DNA from: Endothia cerciana
Lineage: Eukaryota > Ascomycota > Sordariomycetes > Diaporthales > Cryphonectriaceae
Length of the DNA: 64,000 nt
Assembly (NCBI GenBank): GCA_026119935.1
Contig: JALRMH010000022.1
Location: 248,001 to 312,000 of the forward strand
Reading direction: 5' to 3'
Shown: positions 1 through 10,954 of the stretch, in pieces
Layout: each line of letters begins with the position of its first letter
How positions within the stretch are numbered: position 1 is the first letter of the stretch
The notes under the pieces: generated by a model
Databases searched by the model: none
Told to the model about the DNA's origin: nothing
What the model saw: only the letters and a program-made list of their open reading frames with translations
Made by a program: the position numbers and the translations under genes

Positions 1-570
1 CAGGAATTTACCGCGATGGAAGAACGGAAATTGCCACGGTTCGTCGATCCGATCAGCAGGAAGCCTGTGGCTGGAACGGACGCATGCAAATCTTGCAGGA
101 AGTCTTTCGGTGTCGACTTCCCTAATTGGACTTTCGCATTCTTGAGACACATTGGTCTTCCCACTCCTGATATGGGTTTGGAGGCCGCGGCTGGCTTTCC
201 TGCGACATTGCAGGATCTTCACGCAGCTGTGTCAGCGAAAGAGAAGAATCGTGACCCGAGGCTAGGCACTCTTGCGGTCTACCGCAGCTCGGAGGGTGTC
301 TCGAGATACTTCTGCTCTAAGTGTTCGGCTTGTATCTTCTACGCTGCTGATAAGACAAATGTCGTTGTGGATATAGCTATGGGATTGTTCGACTCTGCTG
401 AGGGAGCAAGAGCTGAGGGTACTTTTCTGTGGTTGCTCGGTGGTCCTGTTCAGCACAGAGATGATATAGAGGGAGGCTGGAGAGGAGACTGGCTTAAGTC
501 TCTGGAGGCAGAGTCTGAAGCGTGGAGGAAGGAAAGAAGCTTTCCTGAGTGGTGGCGGCTCGGGCGATGA
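1..570 (+). CDS. GFA/CENP-V-fold protein, 5' end outside window
   Basis: The frame is open from the first base of the window to a TGA at 568-570. The first ATG is at 16, but the frame continues upstream without a stop, so the N-terminus probably lies outside. The C-terminal two thirds resemble the glutathione-dependent formaldehyde-activating (GFA) fold: a CKSCRKSFG Cys pair, a WT-x-P-like segment (NWTFAFLRHI), a 'YRSSEGVSRYFCSKCSAC' block that matches the second zinc-binding Cys cluster, then a hydrophobic 'VVVDIAMGLFD' strand. The first Cys motif expected in the family (CLCG...) is not visible and may be encoded upstream. The family binds zinc; most fungal members have no proven substrate. 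The assignment is by motif and could be wrong about the exact subfamily. Confidence 0.7.
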   Translation, partial: QEFTAMEERKLPRFVDPISRKPVAGTDACKSCRKSFGVDFPNWTFAFLRHIGLPTPDMGLEAAAGFPATLQDLHAAVSAKEKNRDPRLGTLAVYRSSEGVSRYFCSKCSACIFYAADKTNVVVDIAMGLFDSAEGARAEGTFLWLLGGPVQHRDDIEGGWRGDWLKSLEAESEAWRKERSFPEWWRLGR

Positions 571-710
571 GAGATCCGACGTGGCATTCCAGTGATGCAT
601 CTGATAAACAGGAGAATGAGACTTGGTCATCTTCAGGTCTTTATAAAGAATTATGTGGCATAGCAGAAGACTCTTGAGGTATCAAGTAACCGCTTGTATT
701 GACGAAGCTT

Positions 711-1803
711 CTATGCTTCCTGAGCTTTGTCTGCTAGCAACTGCACAACCAAGCCACCACCAGCCAACGAGCCCCCGTAAATCGCATTTGGAATCTCTCT
801 TGCATCTGAGGCAGCATCTCCAGCAGCAAATATCCCATGCACGCTCGTTTCATTGAAAGGTGGGTACACATTAATTTGTCCGCCCGCACCGGTCGACAAC
901 CCAAGCTGGGACACAAACGGACCGTTCAGCTCAACTGGGGGTTGATGGACCTATGACGGCAATGAATCAGTATCGGATCGCCACATTGACATAGATCCAC
1001 AACTAAGGGGATTGAATTTACAATGAAAGATTCTTTGATCTCGGTGCCACCCTCGAGCGTCACCAGCACATCCGATGCATCTCGAGAGATGAGCTTGAGG
1101 CTCTTGATATGACGCGTCTCGATGCTGACTCTTGTCTCAGAGTTGGAAATCTTGGCATTCGCCCGGATTTCATTCGCCAACTCTTTGTTGCCATTTGTGT
1201 AGACTGTCAATCTCTTGGTGAGCTGGAGAACCATGCTGCCGACATGCGACACCATGGTGGCATTGGCGAGCACGCCTAGAGCCAGCAGCCCGGCTGAGGC
1301 CCCGCCTCGCTCTTCATATCCATGGCATAAGAGACAATGAAAGCTAGAAAAGCAATTGTTAGCGACCGTGCAGTCTTTCACACAGGACGGCCCTCCTTCA
1401 CTCACACTCCCCAGCCCCAACACTCCTCATACCCCTCGATCTCCGGCATCACATCCTTCACACCAGTGGCCAAAGCAACCTTGCGCCCCTCATATACGTT
1501 ACCCAGCCCGTCCGTCGCTTGAAAATTACCGGACTCTAGCATCTCGATCTTGGCAACCCAGGCCTTCTTGAACTCAATAGTGTCATACCGAGCCAAGATG
1601 TCACCCTTGGCCTTTGTCCTAAACACCGCCGGATCGACATGATCAAAGCCCGGGACTCCATGCATGTGCTCCGTGCGAGCGTTGCGGTAGACGCCTGAGT
1701 CTAAGACGATGGCCGTCTGCAGCTGTCGTGCGATGGTGGTGGCTACCGTAAGCCCGGCTGGGCCGCCGCCTAGGATCAGCACGTCGTATATCTTCGCCGC
1801 CAT
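711..1803 (-). CDS. GliT/thioredoxin-reductase-like FAD oxidoreductase
   Basis: Three exons (1803-1406, 1343-1022, 950-711) close as 319 aa, with introns 1405-1344 and 1021-951, both GT..AG. The start at 1803 was chosen because the FAD dinucleotide-binding motif (YDVLILGGGPAGL) begins eight residues later; the longer upstream reading frame has no family similarity. A CxxC pair (HCLLCHG, about residues 136-139) lies at the exon 1-2 junction where thioredoxin reductases and GliT-like dithiol oxidases carry their redox-active disulfide. The C-terminal block (GIFAAGDAAS...IPNAIYGGSLAG) is the second FAD contact. The short length and this layout fit the low-molecular-weight TrxR-like group that oxidises small dithiols, such as GliT in gliotoxin biosynthesis. 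No thiol-metabolite synthase is seen nearby, so the substrate is unknown. Confidence 0.85.
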
Positions 1804-2926
1804 CACTGGAGGCCTAGTGGTTTTTGAGACTGTAATGAAAATGTACACTGGGTCTCGAGGACTATTAATGGTAGTGGGATCGAAAATGCTGCGATCGCCT
1901 GATCTCTGTTCGGAGAGACCTGGTTTATATATACCCTGTCTGGAATCACCATATTCAGGAATCTGCTGACGGCAAATTTCCATTGTCGCCTGACCCGAAT
2001 CACCCCAGACGTGAACTTTTCGGTTAGGCCCGGTGCAGAGCAGAGCGGAGCAGAATTATCCCGGAGACATTCCAGTGGCTTCATACGGCCTCGCAGCACC
2101 AGAGGCGTATCATTGAGCAAACAAGAAGGGTGTTGGGAGAAAAAGTAAAGGAAAAGATTGGTCTGGACCATGTCAGAGCGTGAGGTTACATAAAGGCACT
2201 TCGTTCCACTTCGTTCTCCTCGGCGCCTCCCTGATCCTAGCGGAACCCGAGACATGCGACGTGCGTCTTTCTAATTGGAAGAGAATGCCTTCTGTGCTGA
2301 TTGCGAGATGGATTGGGATATATGTCCTCGGACGACGATAGATTAACACCACCTGCCGAATGCATGGGATGGCCTCATTGAGCTTTCCCGGCGCAGGATG
2401 TGATCTGAGAGACCGTCATCCCGGCTTCGCAATGACACTGCTGGGAAGCACGCCAAGCAAAAGGAGCCAAAGTCATTACTTACCACCAGCTGCCTTGCCA
2501 TTATCACATTGGATCATATCTAGGCGGCGTTAGTCAGTAATTGGGCAAGTGAAGGGAGCCCGCAAGATCAACTTAACCTATCTTCCAAGAGAAGGTTCGG
2601 TCCTTTAGATAGAATCACGCTTGAAAGCCTGTGTTTAGCAACCGGCAGGTCAACTCGAAACCGGGGACGGGCATACGATTGTAGAGAGTGCCCGTCCAGA
2701 ACGACGAGCGTTACGCCTTATACAGTGCAGCAGCAATTTCATCTCTGGGAACACGAATTGGCACGCCCAGGGTGTTCATTTCGGAGAAATACATCATCCT
2801 TTGTACTCTCCACGTGACCGTCCCATGAGAACTCCAACAAGGCCCCTCACACTGCACTCGCTTACATTCTGCACATCAGTTGCTACCTTGCAAACGTAGC
2901 ATTTCTCGCCACAAGACCGGACGCCG
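1804..2926. other. intergenic, divergent promoter region
   Basis: This 1.1 kb separates the flavoenzyme from the Zn2Cys6 regulator, which are transcribed away from each other, so it should hold both promoters. A 150-codon frame on the minus strand (2255-1803) overlaps the flavoenzyme start but shows no family features. I see no repeat or RNA gene. Confidence 0.5.
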
Positions 2927-4948
2927 ATGACTGAGAAGTATATGAATGCCCAAATGGCCAACCTTGAAGGCTCCTCCTCATCTGTCAACTGGCCTCAGGA
3001 TGCATTGGGACCTAGGCCATCAGAAATCAGTCGCAAGGTCACGGCTTGTGAAGCCTGCCGCAAACAAAAGGTACGGTAATTACTCCAGATTATCTCTCTA
3101 GGGGGTTTGAAGTGCTGGTCGTAGCGCTAATCCGAATCTAGATCCGGTGTTATATGAATAATTCCAAACCGCCATGTGCCAGGTGCAGGAAAAAAGGCTT
3201 GCCTTGTACAGTGAACCGCAGCCTGCAAATGCTGCTAGAGAATGACGTGTCGTGAGTATCCCAACGCATCTCTGCTGCAGTTCGTCTATAGTATCTCATC
3301 AGCCCGCCACAGATGGAAGCAAGTCATTGAGCAGAGGATCCAGTCGCTCGAGGACAAAATCGCGAGCGTCGTCAATGACAGCCCCAGTTCAGGCCGTGCC
3401 TTGCAGCCGGCACAAAGACTAGAGAATGCGTCATCAGAGAGTGAGATATTGCCCAATAGCAGCACACATGGTGGCCTGGGCACGGAGGCGGAAGAAACCA
3501 CCGGACTGAAGATTGTCATTGATCTCGAATCGGGCCCCGGCACACTCCCTGGCCATTACCTCCACCCAACGGCTCCTGCACAGCCAAGAGCACCCCGAGA
3601 TCTAGTTTCTCGCGGTGTTATTACTGTTGAAAACGCTCGGAAATACCAAAGTGTATATCAAGACCGACTTGATCACTTCTTATACGGTATCCTGGGAGAA
3701 CACAGCACTGCTACGTTTGAAGATATACAGCAAAAATCACCCATCCTCAGCACTGCTGTTTGTGCAGTGGGTGCACTACATTTGGCCTCTGTTGATTACG
3801 AGGCCCTCTACAAAGAATTTATTGCCATGAGTGCGGCAATGAGCTTCTCCCGAAAAAATGTCACGGATGACGTTCGGGCACTCTGCATCGGCGCTTTCTG
3901 GATGAATGATCTGTCTTCGTCGCTGGTCAGTTTTGCGGTCCGAATCGCCGCGGAACTGCAACTGCATCGAAGCTTTTCCAAGGCTCTGCAGGACGATCGA
4001 GAAAGCTACTTGCGCACACGCTTGTATTATCTCGTGTACGCCTGTGACCATCACCTGTCCATACCACACGGAAGACCGCCTGTCACTCGAGAAAGTGAGG
4101 CCGTGCGGGATGTACGGAAGTTCTTGGAATGTAGGCACGCTACTGAGGATGACGCAAGGCTAGTGAGCCAGGTCTTGCGTTGGAGTGTCTGCACCAGTAT
4201 CTACGACACCTTTGGTGCGGACGTTGACCGGCCTCTATCTGATGCCGAAGTGCCACAAGTGAGACGATTTAGCATTGCCCTTGACAGCCTCCGCGCTGAG
4301 TGGGCGGACAGGTTCAGCCCCAATGCTCATGTCGGCAACTACCCACGCAAAGGTGTCGGCATACAATACCACTTCGCAAAACTTTACCTGTTCTCGCATG
4401 CTTTCAGGGGCCTCGGCTCCGGTCAGGTTCAATGCAGAGCATTCGATGTGGATATGGAGGTGTATGAACTTGCCAGTTCTGCTATACTTTCCGCTCTGTC
4501 TATACTGCGGACAATAGTCTCAGATCCGGAGATTCAGTCTTACCTTAATGGCCTACCGACTTATTTTCACACCATGATCGCATTTACCGTGGTGTTCTTG
4601 CTCAAGGTCTCAACTCGGTACTCCTCATCTGTTCAGATTGACATCCAGGAGGTGCAGCGCCTGATGACCAAGTCAATCGGAGTACTACAAGAGGTTTCGA
4701 AAACGATGCACCCGCGTCACCTTCTGGTGACCATCACAGAATGCATAAAGGACATTCTCCAACGGAATTTCTCTATACCCGCTCCAGTCACAAACACCAC
4801 ACCTAGCTCCTCGCAACAAAACACTGCCCAGGTTTTACATGATCCCGTGCTGGGCTGTGTCGACTATTTTGCAGAAGGAACACTCAGTCAGTTCCTCCTG
4901 AATGAGTACGATTTTTTGGTAGATCATGTTCAGGAACCAATGCTTTGA
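2927..4948 (+). CDS. Zn2Cys6 transcription factor with fungal MHR domain
   Basis: Exons 2927-3070, 3142-3251 and 3313-4948 join in frame to 629 aa; introns 3071-3141 and 3252-3312 are GT..AG. The binuclear cluster is split by the first intron and is complete after splicing: C41-x2-C44-x6-C51-x8-C60-x2-C63-x6-C70. It is followed by a short coiled-coil linker (VIEQRIQSLEDKIASVV). The middle part has the fungal transcription factor homology pattern, including an 'HGRPPVTRE' segment followed by 'DDARLVSQVLRW', which I associate with the PrtT/War1/Leu3-like group. It should bind CGG-type half sites as a dimer in the nucleus. It lies between the flavoenzyme and the DHA1 transporter, so it may be a pathway-specific regulator, but that is inference. 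Confidence 0.9.
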
Positions 4949-5894
4949 TATGTTGCATCGTTGGTTCGCCGACTCTGCTCTACGTCTATCGTGGTTTCTG
5001 GAGCGAGGACTTGTGAGATTGATAACTTGATTGTTGAATAAGAAAGAAATGATCTTGTGAATCTTCCCCCGTACGCTAGTGGCATGGTAAATAGCGTATA
5101 GGTATCTTTTCTTATGCTAGCTAGCCTCACGCAAGACCTTATACATCCATGAGAGGCTTGGTATTCTGCTCAAATATTCAACAAAATTCGATGAACTGTC
5201 TTACAGGGAACTCGACTGTCCGCCAGTAACAACCTCAACCAATTAGATTATATGCCTCCTGGAGGCTAGCAAGGAGACTTGCGTCCATTTAGCTGCGCAA
5301 CTATTGACATAGAGGAAGGGGCTGGCAGTACAAGCCGCCTACTGGAGCCGAGGGGCTCGGGGCTCGGGGCTCGGGGAATTGTTCATAGAATGTCGAATCC
5401 CACAGAATCAACACCGTGAAACCATGGTGACAAGTGTGGTAGCAACCGGAAGGACGATTGTCATGAGTGGGACTGGAGAGCAAGCCGCCCAGCCAAATGT
5501 GGGCCCATCGGCTCGGCGCCGACGCCGACGTTTCACTGATTGATGCAAGGTCCCCCATACCGGCAGACCGGCGATATTCACGTCTCCTGTTGGCGAATTT
5601 AGACGGTCTGTCGGTACTTGGGTACATGAGAGCTACAGTCACCGGTCCAAAAGCCGCACTTCGTCTCGGATGACCGCCGGTGCTACCTGCAGCGATACAA
5701 GACTGGCAAAGTTCACCTTCTCTGTGCTTGGTTTTTGGTAATTCCGTTGCTCCTCATGTTCCTTCCTACATTTCCGTCGTTCTGACCGGAAGATACGTCC
5801 ATAAAGCCAGGGCTGGACAGTGTCGTCAACCTGGGAGCCAACAAGTAGTGGTCGAAGTTCTACTTCGCTTGGACACCCCGTAACAAGGGTAACG
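4949..5894. other. intergenic
   Basis: About 0.95 kb between the regulator and the transporter gene, which share one strand. A short run of direct repeats (ggggctcgg, three to four copies) is at about 5353-5379. No gene recognised. Confidence 0.5.
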
Positions 5895-7582
5895 ATGCCG
5901 ACAGACGCTCTGGATCCTGAAAAGGGCCAAGGGATGGCGCAACAAGAGGAGCTGGGCACCCTACAACCGGATCCCCCCTTCTCAGTATTCTCGCGAGTGC
6001 AGAAGATATTCGTCGTCTTTATCGCAGCCCTGACAACACTGATACCCCCTCTGACAGCCAGCATATACTACCCTGTCATTACCGAGCTGGCGAAGGACCT
6101 ACACGTCTCTATCACCGATATCAACCTCACCATTACTACTTACTTGGTACGTACCCCGTGACGCCAGGTCAGGGAAGCAAGATCTCTACTGAGTAGACTT
6201 CGTCACCGCAGATCATTCAAGGCATCGCTCCATCTTTCGTTGGCAATCTATCCGACGAGGCCGGCCGGAGACCCGTACTTCTCATCGCCTTGATCATATA
6301 CATTTTTGGCTGCGTGGGGGCTGCCGTCAAAGCCAACTATGCCCTGCTGTTCGTCATGCGCTGCCTTCAGAGCGCCGGCGGCAGCGGCACAATTGCGCTT
6401 TCTCTCGCAACGGTGTCCGACATCGTGACGTCTGCAGAACGAGGACGTTACACGTCGTATGTGCAGATGGGCTGGATGTTCGGCCCCTCTCTGGCCCCGG
6501 TGAGATTATCTCTCTCTTGACTGGTGCATCAGTCGGATTCTAGCCGATTTGCTGATGAGATCGCCATCTCAACTGGTCAGGTCATCGGAGGCCTCCTCAG
6601 CCATTATCTTGGCTGGAGGTCCATCTTCTGGTTCCTGGCCATCTACGCCGCGGTCGTGTGGATAATCGCCTTCGCCTTCCTACCAGAAACAAGCCGGGAT
6701 ATTGTCGGCAACGGTTCTATCCCACCTCAGAAGTGGAACATGACACCACTTGCATACCTTCGACGCCCCACCAAACGTGAAGATGCTGCTGTGCCCTCCA
6801 GGTCAGAAGAAGCCAAGACGCCGTCCACCAGAGTTAGCATCAACCCACTAAACTCGCTGAGACTGTTCGGCGACAAGGAGACATGTATCTTGCTGCTTTA
6901 CGGCGGCCTCATCTATGCAAGCTCTTACATGGTGCTGTCTACCTTGTCTGACCAGCTAGAGGAAATCTACGGGTTGGCGACCGTCCCCGTCAGTCTCTGC
7001 TACCTGGCCTCGGGATTTGGGACGGTGACATCAGTCCTCTTGACAGGACGGATCCTGGATTGGAATTTCCGCCGCCATGCCCGACTGGTCGGCATGGAGA
7101 TTTCAAAGCAGAAACAACAGGACCTGTCCCGCTTCCCCATCGAGGTCGCCCGCCTCCAGATTAGCATTCCAGTCTTGATGCTGGCCGGCGTCAGTCAGAT
7201 AGCCTACGGGTGGACGATGCAGAGCAGAACGTGTCTGGCTGCGCCGCTGGTATTCCTCTTCTTTCAGTCCTTTGGAAGCGCGAGCTCATTTTCTGGCTTC
7301 AACAACCTAATTATGGATCTGAATCGCAAGAAGCCTGGGACCGCGTCAGCGGCCATGAATCTGGCACGCTGCTGGATGGGCGCTGCTGGCACCGCCTTTG
7401 CGACACCGTTGGTGAAGAAGGGTGGCATTGGGTGGCTGGGGGTGACCATCGCCGGGATTTGGTTTGTATTTAGTCCACTTGCTTTCTTGGTGATCAAATC
7501 CGGTCCAAGATGGAGAGAGGAGAAGCGGCTGAAGGAGATAGGCGAAACAAAAGCGCCTCCAGGAAACGTGATCGTAACGTAA
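5895..7582 (+). CDS. MFS transporter, DHA1 (drug:H+ antiporter) family
   Basis: Exons 5895-6146, 6212-6499 and 6581-7582 close as 513 aa, with introns 6147-6211 and 6500-6580. The first transmembrane helix (IPPLTASIYYPVI) and the loop motif 'GNLSDEAGRRPVLL' are those of the DHA1 12-helix major facilitator family; 'RCLQSAGGSGTIALSLATVSDI' is a helix 4 region typical of the QDR/FLU1-like group. It should export a small hydrophobic compound or polyamine-like substrate across the plasma membrane using the proton gradient. It is the only exporter near the phosphonate gene pair, about 3.4 kb from the decarboxylase end, and is a possible product or self-protection pump. Membership in a cluster is not shown by the sequence. 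Confidence 0.92.
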
Positions 7583-9288
7583 TTTCCTTGTAACGGGCCT
7601 CGTGTGGCCGGGGGGTTACTGTTAGCTCTATACTGTGTGCAAGTCTCTGTAAATAATAAATCGGGAATTCTCCCGGCCAGTAGCCAACACTTGTTGACCC
7701 TTTACTGATCACGGCACATGAGGCAGAAGTGCTCAGTCAAGGCAGGCAGGTGGTGGCTAACACTGGAACAACCTGGACCAGCCTCCCTGAACCAAGGCTT
7801 TGCACAAAAATTGATTCGGGGTAGAAGTTGCTGTGTCTCATTGAGTAGCGGAGGAAGTAGTTCTTCACCAGGTACTATGCAATAAGACCTAGGCTACGTA
7901 ATAGCCTCCATGATCAAACACGAATGACTCATGTTATTTAGAGGTATTTGTACTCGTGATCTAGAGGAGGGGGATCGTGGTGTTGGGAAAGGAGCAAAGG
8001 TTTGTTACGGAGCTGAGCCGCCTCGGTTACGCAGCATGATTATTCCTTCCGAGGTTGACCCTTCCATGTGAGAGAAGGGGGAGAGAGACAGAGACAGAGA
8101 GAGACAAAGAAGCTGGTGAGGAGCCGCAGGGTATCGGTTCCGGTGGAACGGTCTGGTTCATTCCTGAGTAGACACTTAGCCCGCCCAGTCCGCCGTTGAA
8201 GTTGACGTTGAAGTTTGAGTGGGGATATGCGGCTGTGCGCTTCATTGCAACCATGCGGCAACACGTACCCCTGCTCAGCTCTATGGTAATGTTACAGTAG
8301 CGCAATGCAATGCAGTCATAACGCGTACTGCATCGATCAGGCGAGTGGTGGAGCCGGTCGCCAGGCCGGGAGAGTATGCCATGGTACATGGTCGCTACAC
8401 ACTGCCAATGTAGTAGATAGAGTTTGACCAGTTCTACAGTACCACGGTAGCAGTAGGGAAGATCCTTCTGAAAGCTCCTCCTACACGTTGCCTATATTGG
8501 AAGGTAGTGAGCGGCGCATGTGCAGCTCCCATCAGGCCCCGCACACGGCCTACGAATGCTACACTGCTAGGCTTATGGGCTAGCTAGTGTGAGTCCGCGA
8601 ACTATGCACCCCAGGGCCATCTACGTATCATAGTATACACGTGACACTTGGATCATCACTGAGAACGGGTAACTAACGCGGGACCCCAATATAGAACCAG
8701 CGCGTCATCTGCCACACCGTCTCGTCTGTAGGCAGTAATACTTTCCTACCGAGGGACCGATCACAAATCGGAGCAGCCTCCGAACAACCGCTAACAGCGG
8801 ACGACAGAAAAACCGGTTATCCAAAGGTAAGATGCGGCTACAACACCAGAGTATCCTTCTTCTGAGGAAGGCTTCGATGCCAATAGGAGACCCGGCGCAA
8901 GCTCCGACTCGGAAGATCGCGGCATTACCAACAAGCACCGTTACATCCAGCTCGGCTTCGGTATTGCCACTCATCCCCCACCGTCTCTTTTTCTACATAG
9001 TAGACTAGACTACACGATGAGTAATTCGTTTGCCGCTAGCAATCTATCCTGGCCTAGATTCTTCTTATTACGTTACTGTAATCAATTAGAGTGGCCACAC
9101 AGGGGATCTGCAAACCGCTCAAGTGCTTACGAACAGACCAAGATTTATCATGCCGCGTGATTCTGTACGTGTGCTTTGGGCTGAGAATTGAAAACAACTG
9201 CAAGAGACCAGAAATATATGTAAGATGTAAACAAGATCCCGCCAATCAGGCAGGCCATACAGAAATTGCAACACAGGCAAGACGCTTC
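7583..9288. other. intergenic, no gene recognised
   Basis: 1.7 kb between the transporter and the peroxiredoxin, which converge here. A purine-rich gagaca-type simple repeat is at about 8078-8111. Several frames of 60-120 codons exist but none has recognisable family features or intron logic. It is mostly non-coding as far as I can see. Confidence 0.45.
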
Positions 9289-10076
9289 CTAGAGCGTAGC
9301 CAAAACCGTATCAGCTGAGGAAACAGTAACCTCTCGGGCAGGCTCCTTCTCTGCATATGTGATGGTTCCATGGTCAATAACAAGCGCATATCGCGCAGTT
9401 CGCTCCCCCTTCACCCACCCCAGCCTCTTGGAGAAGTCGGTGTTCGTATCAGAGAGGAATAGCTACAGTTCCGGGTTGCGTCTGGTTAGTTAATCACTTC
9501 AGCGACATCTTGTGCGCGTGGCCGACCCCCCAGCCCCTCCACAAGGCAATAAAGAAAAGAAGGGCGGAAGCCCCGAGACACTCACAATGTCGTCGCCCTG
9601 CACCCCGTGGGCTTTGCCCCACGCACTCATCACGTAGGCGTCATTGTAGGCAATGACGGCGATCTTGTCCACGCCTTTCTCTTTGAATTTGGAGAGGTTG
9701 GCGATGTAGCCCGGGAGATGTTTCTCAGAGCAGGTCCCAGTGAAGGCACCCGGCACTGAGGCCAGGACGACTTTCCTGTCGGCGAACTCTACATTCAGGA
9801 TTTTTTTAGCCTCCAAACTGGGTCTTTTGAACATGTGGTGGAGGGTGTGTATATATGCGCGTGTGTGGATGTCAGCTCCACTGCCAGGGAGTCGGTGAGA
9901 CGGGGCTGTTTCTTCTTGCGGAAAATCAGATTCTAGGACTGTGGATTGGCACCTTTCGAGGCATTGTAGTTGATTGGAGTGCCACAGGCATTGATATTTG
10001 CCTTTTCGGCTGTATATGGGATGTAGGAGAAGGTCACGCCTTCAGGGAAAGAATCGCCTTTCTGAAGTGCAGTCAT
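9289..10076 (-). CDS. AHP1: peroxiredoxin, Ahp1/Prx5 type
   Basis: Three exons (10076-9953, 9788-9586, 9462-9289) close as 166 aa, the usual size of yeast Ahp1-like enzymes. The peroxidatic motif PGAFTGTC places the attacking Cys at residue 61. A second Cys at residue 31 (INACGTP) sits where Ahp1 has a partner Cys. The C-terminal half keeps '[16 protein letters not shown]' and '[11 protein letters not shown]'. The enzyme reduces hydroperoxides with thioredoxin as donor, in cytosol or peroxisome. The open frame that begins '[11 protein letters not shown]' is intron sequence: only splicing at 9789 restores the conserved '[12 protein letters not shown]' join. The last intron has an in-frame TAG at its acceptor, so splicing is required. 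Confidence 0.92.
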
Positions 10077-10954
10077 GATGATCGACTCTAGTACAATGCT
10101 CCACGATTCTAGGAATGGTATGATATGTTGAGAAGGAGGATAATGACTTGAACGTGTTCCTTCCTTGGTCAATATCATCATCAGATCCCCCCCCCCTCCC
10201 CAAGCCTATATACCCAAAATCACCACCGATGCTCAACTCGAACTGCTCGGAGGAGACTCCTGCATGTAAGCGATTTTTCAAAACCTGTTCAGGGCCATCT
10301 TCCATTCCAAAGACTCTGTGATTGGCACGAAGGCATGCTGTCAGCCTCACCGCACCGAAATCCGAGACAGCCCATGTATTGTGGGGTTTTTGCTTCCCCC
10401 CATGGCCGGCAGGTCAGGGCGGCTCTCCATTCGTCCGGATGGAAGCCTTCATGTCCGCGGGCGCGAGATCACCAGAGTGACGTGACTGAGCCGTTGGATA
10501 TAGCAAGTGAGCACGCGACCTCGGGAAGCAAGCTTACGCCGCATAGACAGATGCGGAAAGTGAGCATGTGCCCCTCGGGGTTAAATTTCTGGACTGGTTC
10601 TTGTTTCTGATTAGTATTTTTTTTGGCTGACTGAGCCGGCCCACTAGCATGTGTGGGCATGACATATTCTTGGGGTAAATTTCATCGCCGCCCTCTCGGT
10701 TATCTCCTACAGCGCAGTCAGCACTACCTGCGGTCATGGGATGGGGACTCATCACGAGGTTGAAGAGAGAAAGAAACATAGTGCGATAATCACAATGCTG
10801 ACAGCGGGTTTACGGGGAACGCGTTTGAACGACGAGGGACATTATATTTCAGCGAGGCGGAAACCTACCTTCTGAAACCACCTATGTATGTATTCACCTC
10901 CAGGTATATTGGCGAGTAAGCTAACCCTTCATGTGATTCGGATTACTGTAGTAC
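10077..10954. other. intergenic
   Basis: 0.88 kb upstream of the peroxiredoxin and downstream of the decarboxylase (both minus strand). It contains a C-rich run at about 10187-10201. Minus-strand frames of about 80-100 codons are present without recognisable features. Confidence 0.45.

Noticed and set aside
1803..2255. Minus-strand upstream extension of the flavoenzyme
   Set aside because: No similarity to the family; the FAD motif begins immediately after the ATG at 1803.
8705..8974. Minus-strand 89-codon frame, considered as a transposon remnant
   Set aside because: No transposase or reverse-transcriptase motif and no terminal repeats around it.
9789..9834. ATG at 9834 as start of the peroxiredoxin
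   Set aside because: It lies inside an intron; only the upstream exon from 10076 supplies the conserved N-terminal half and Cys31.
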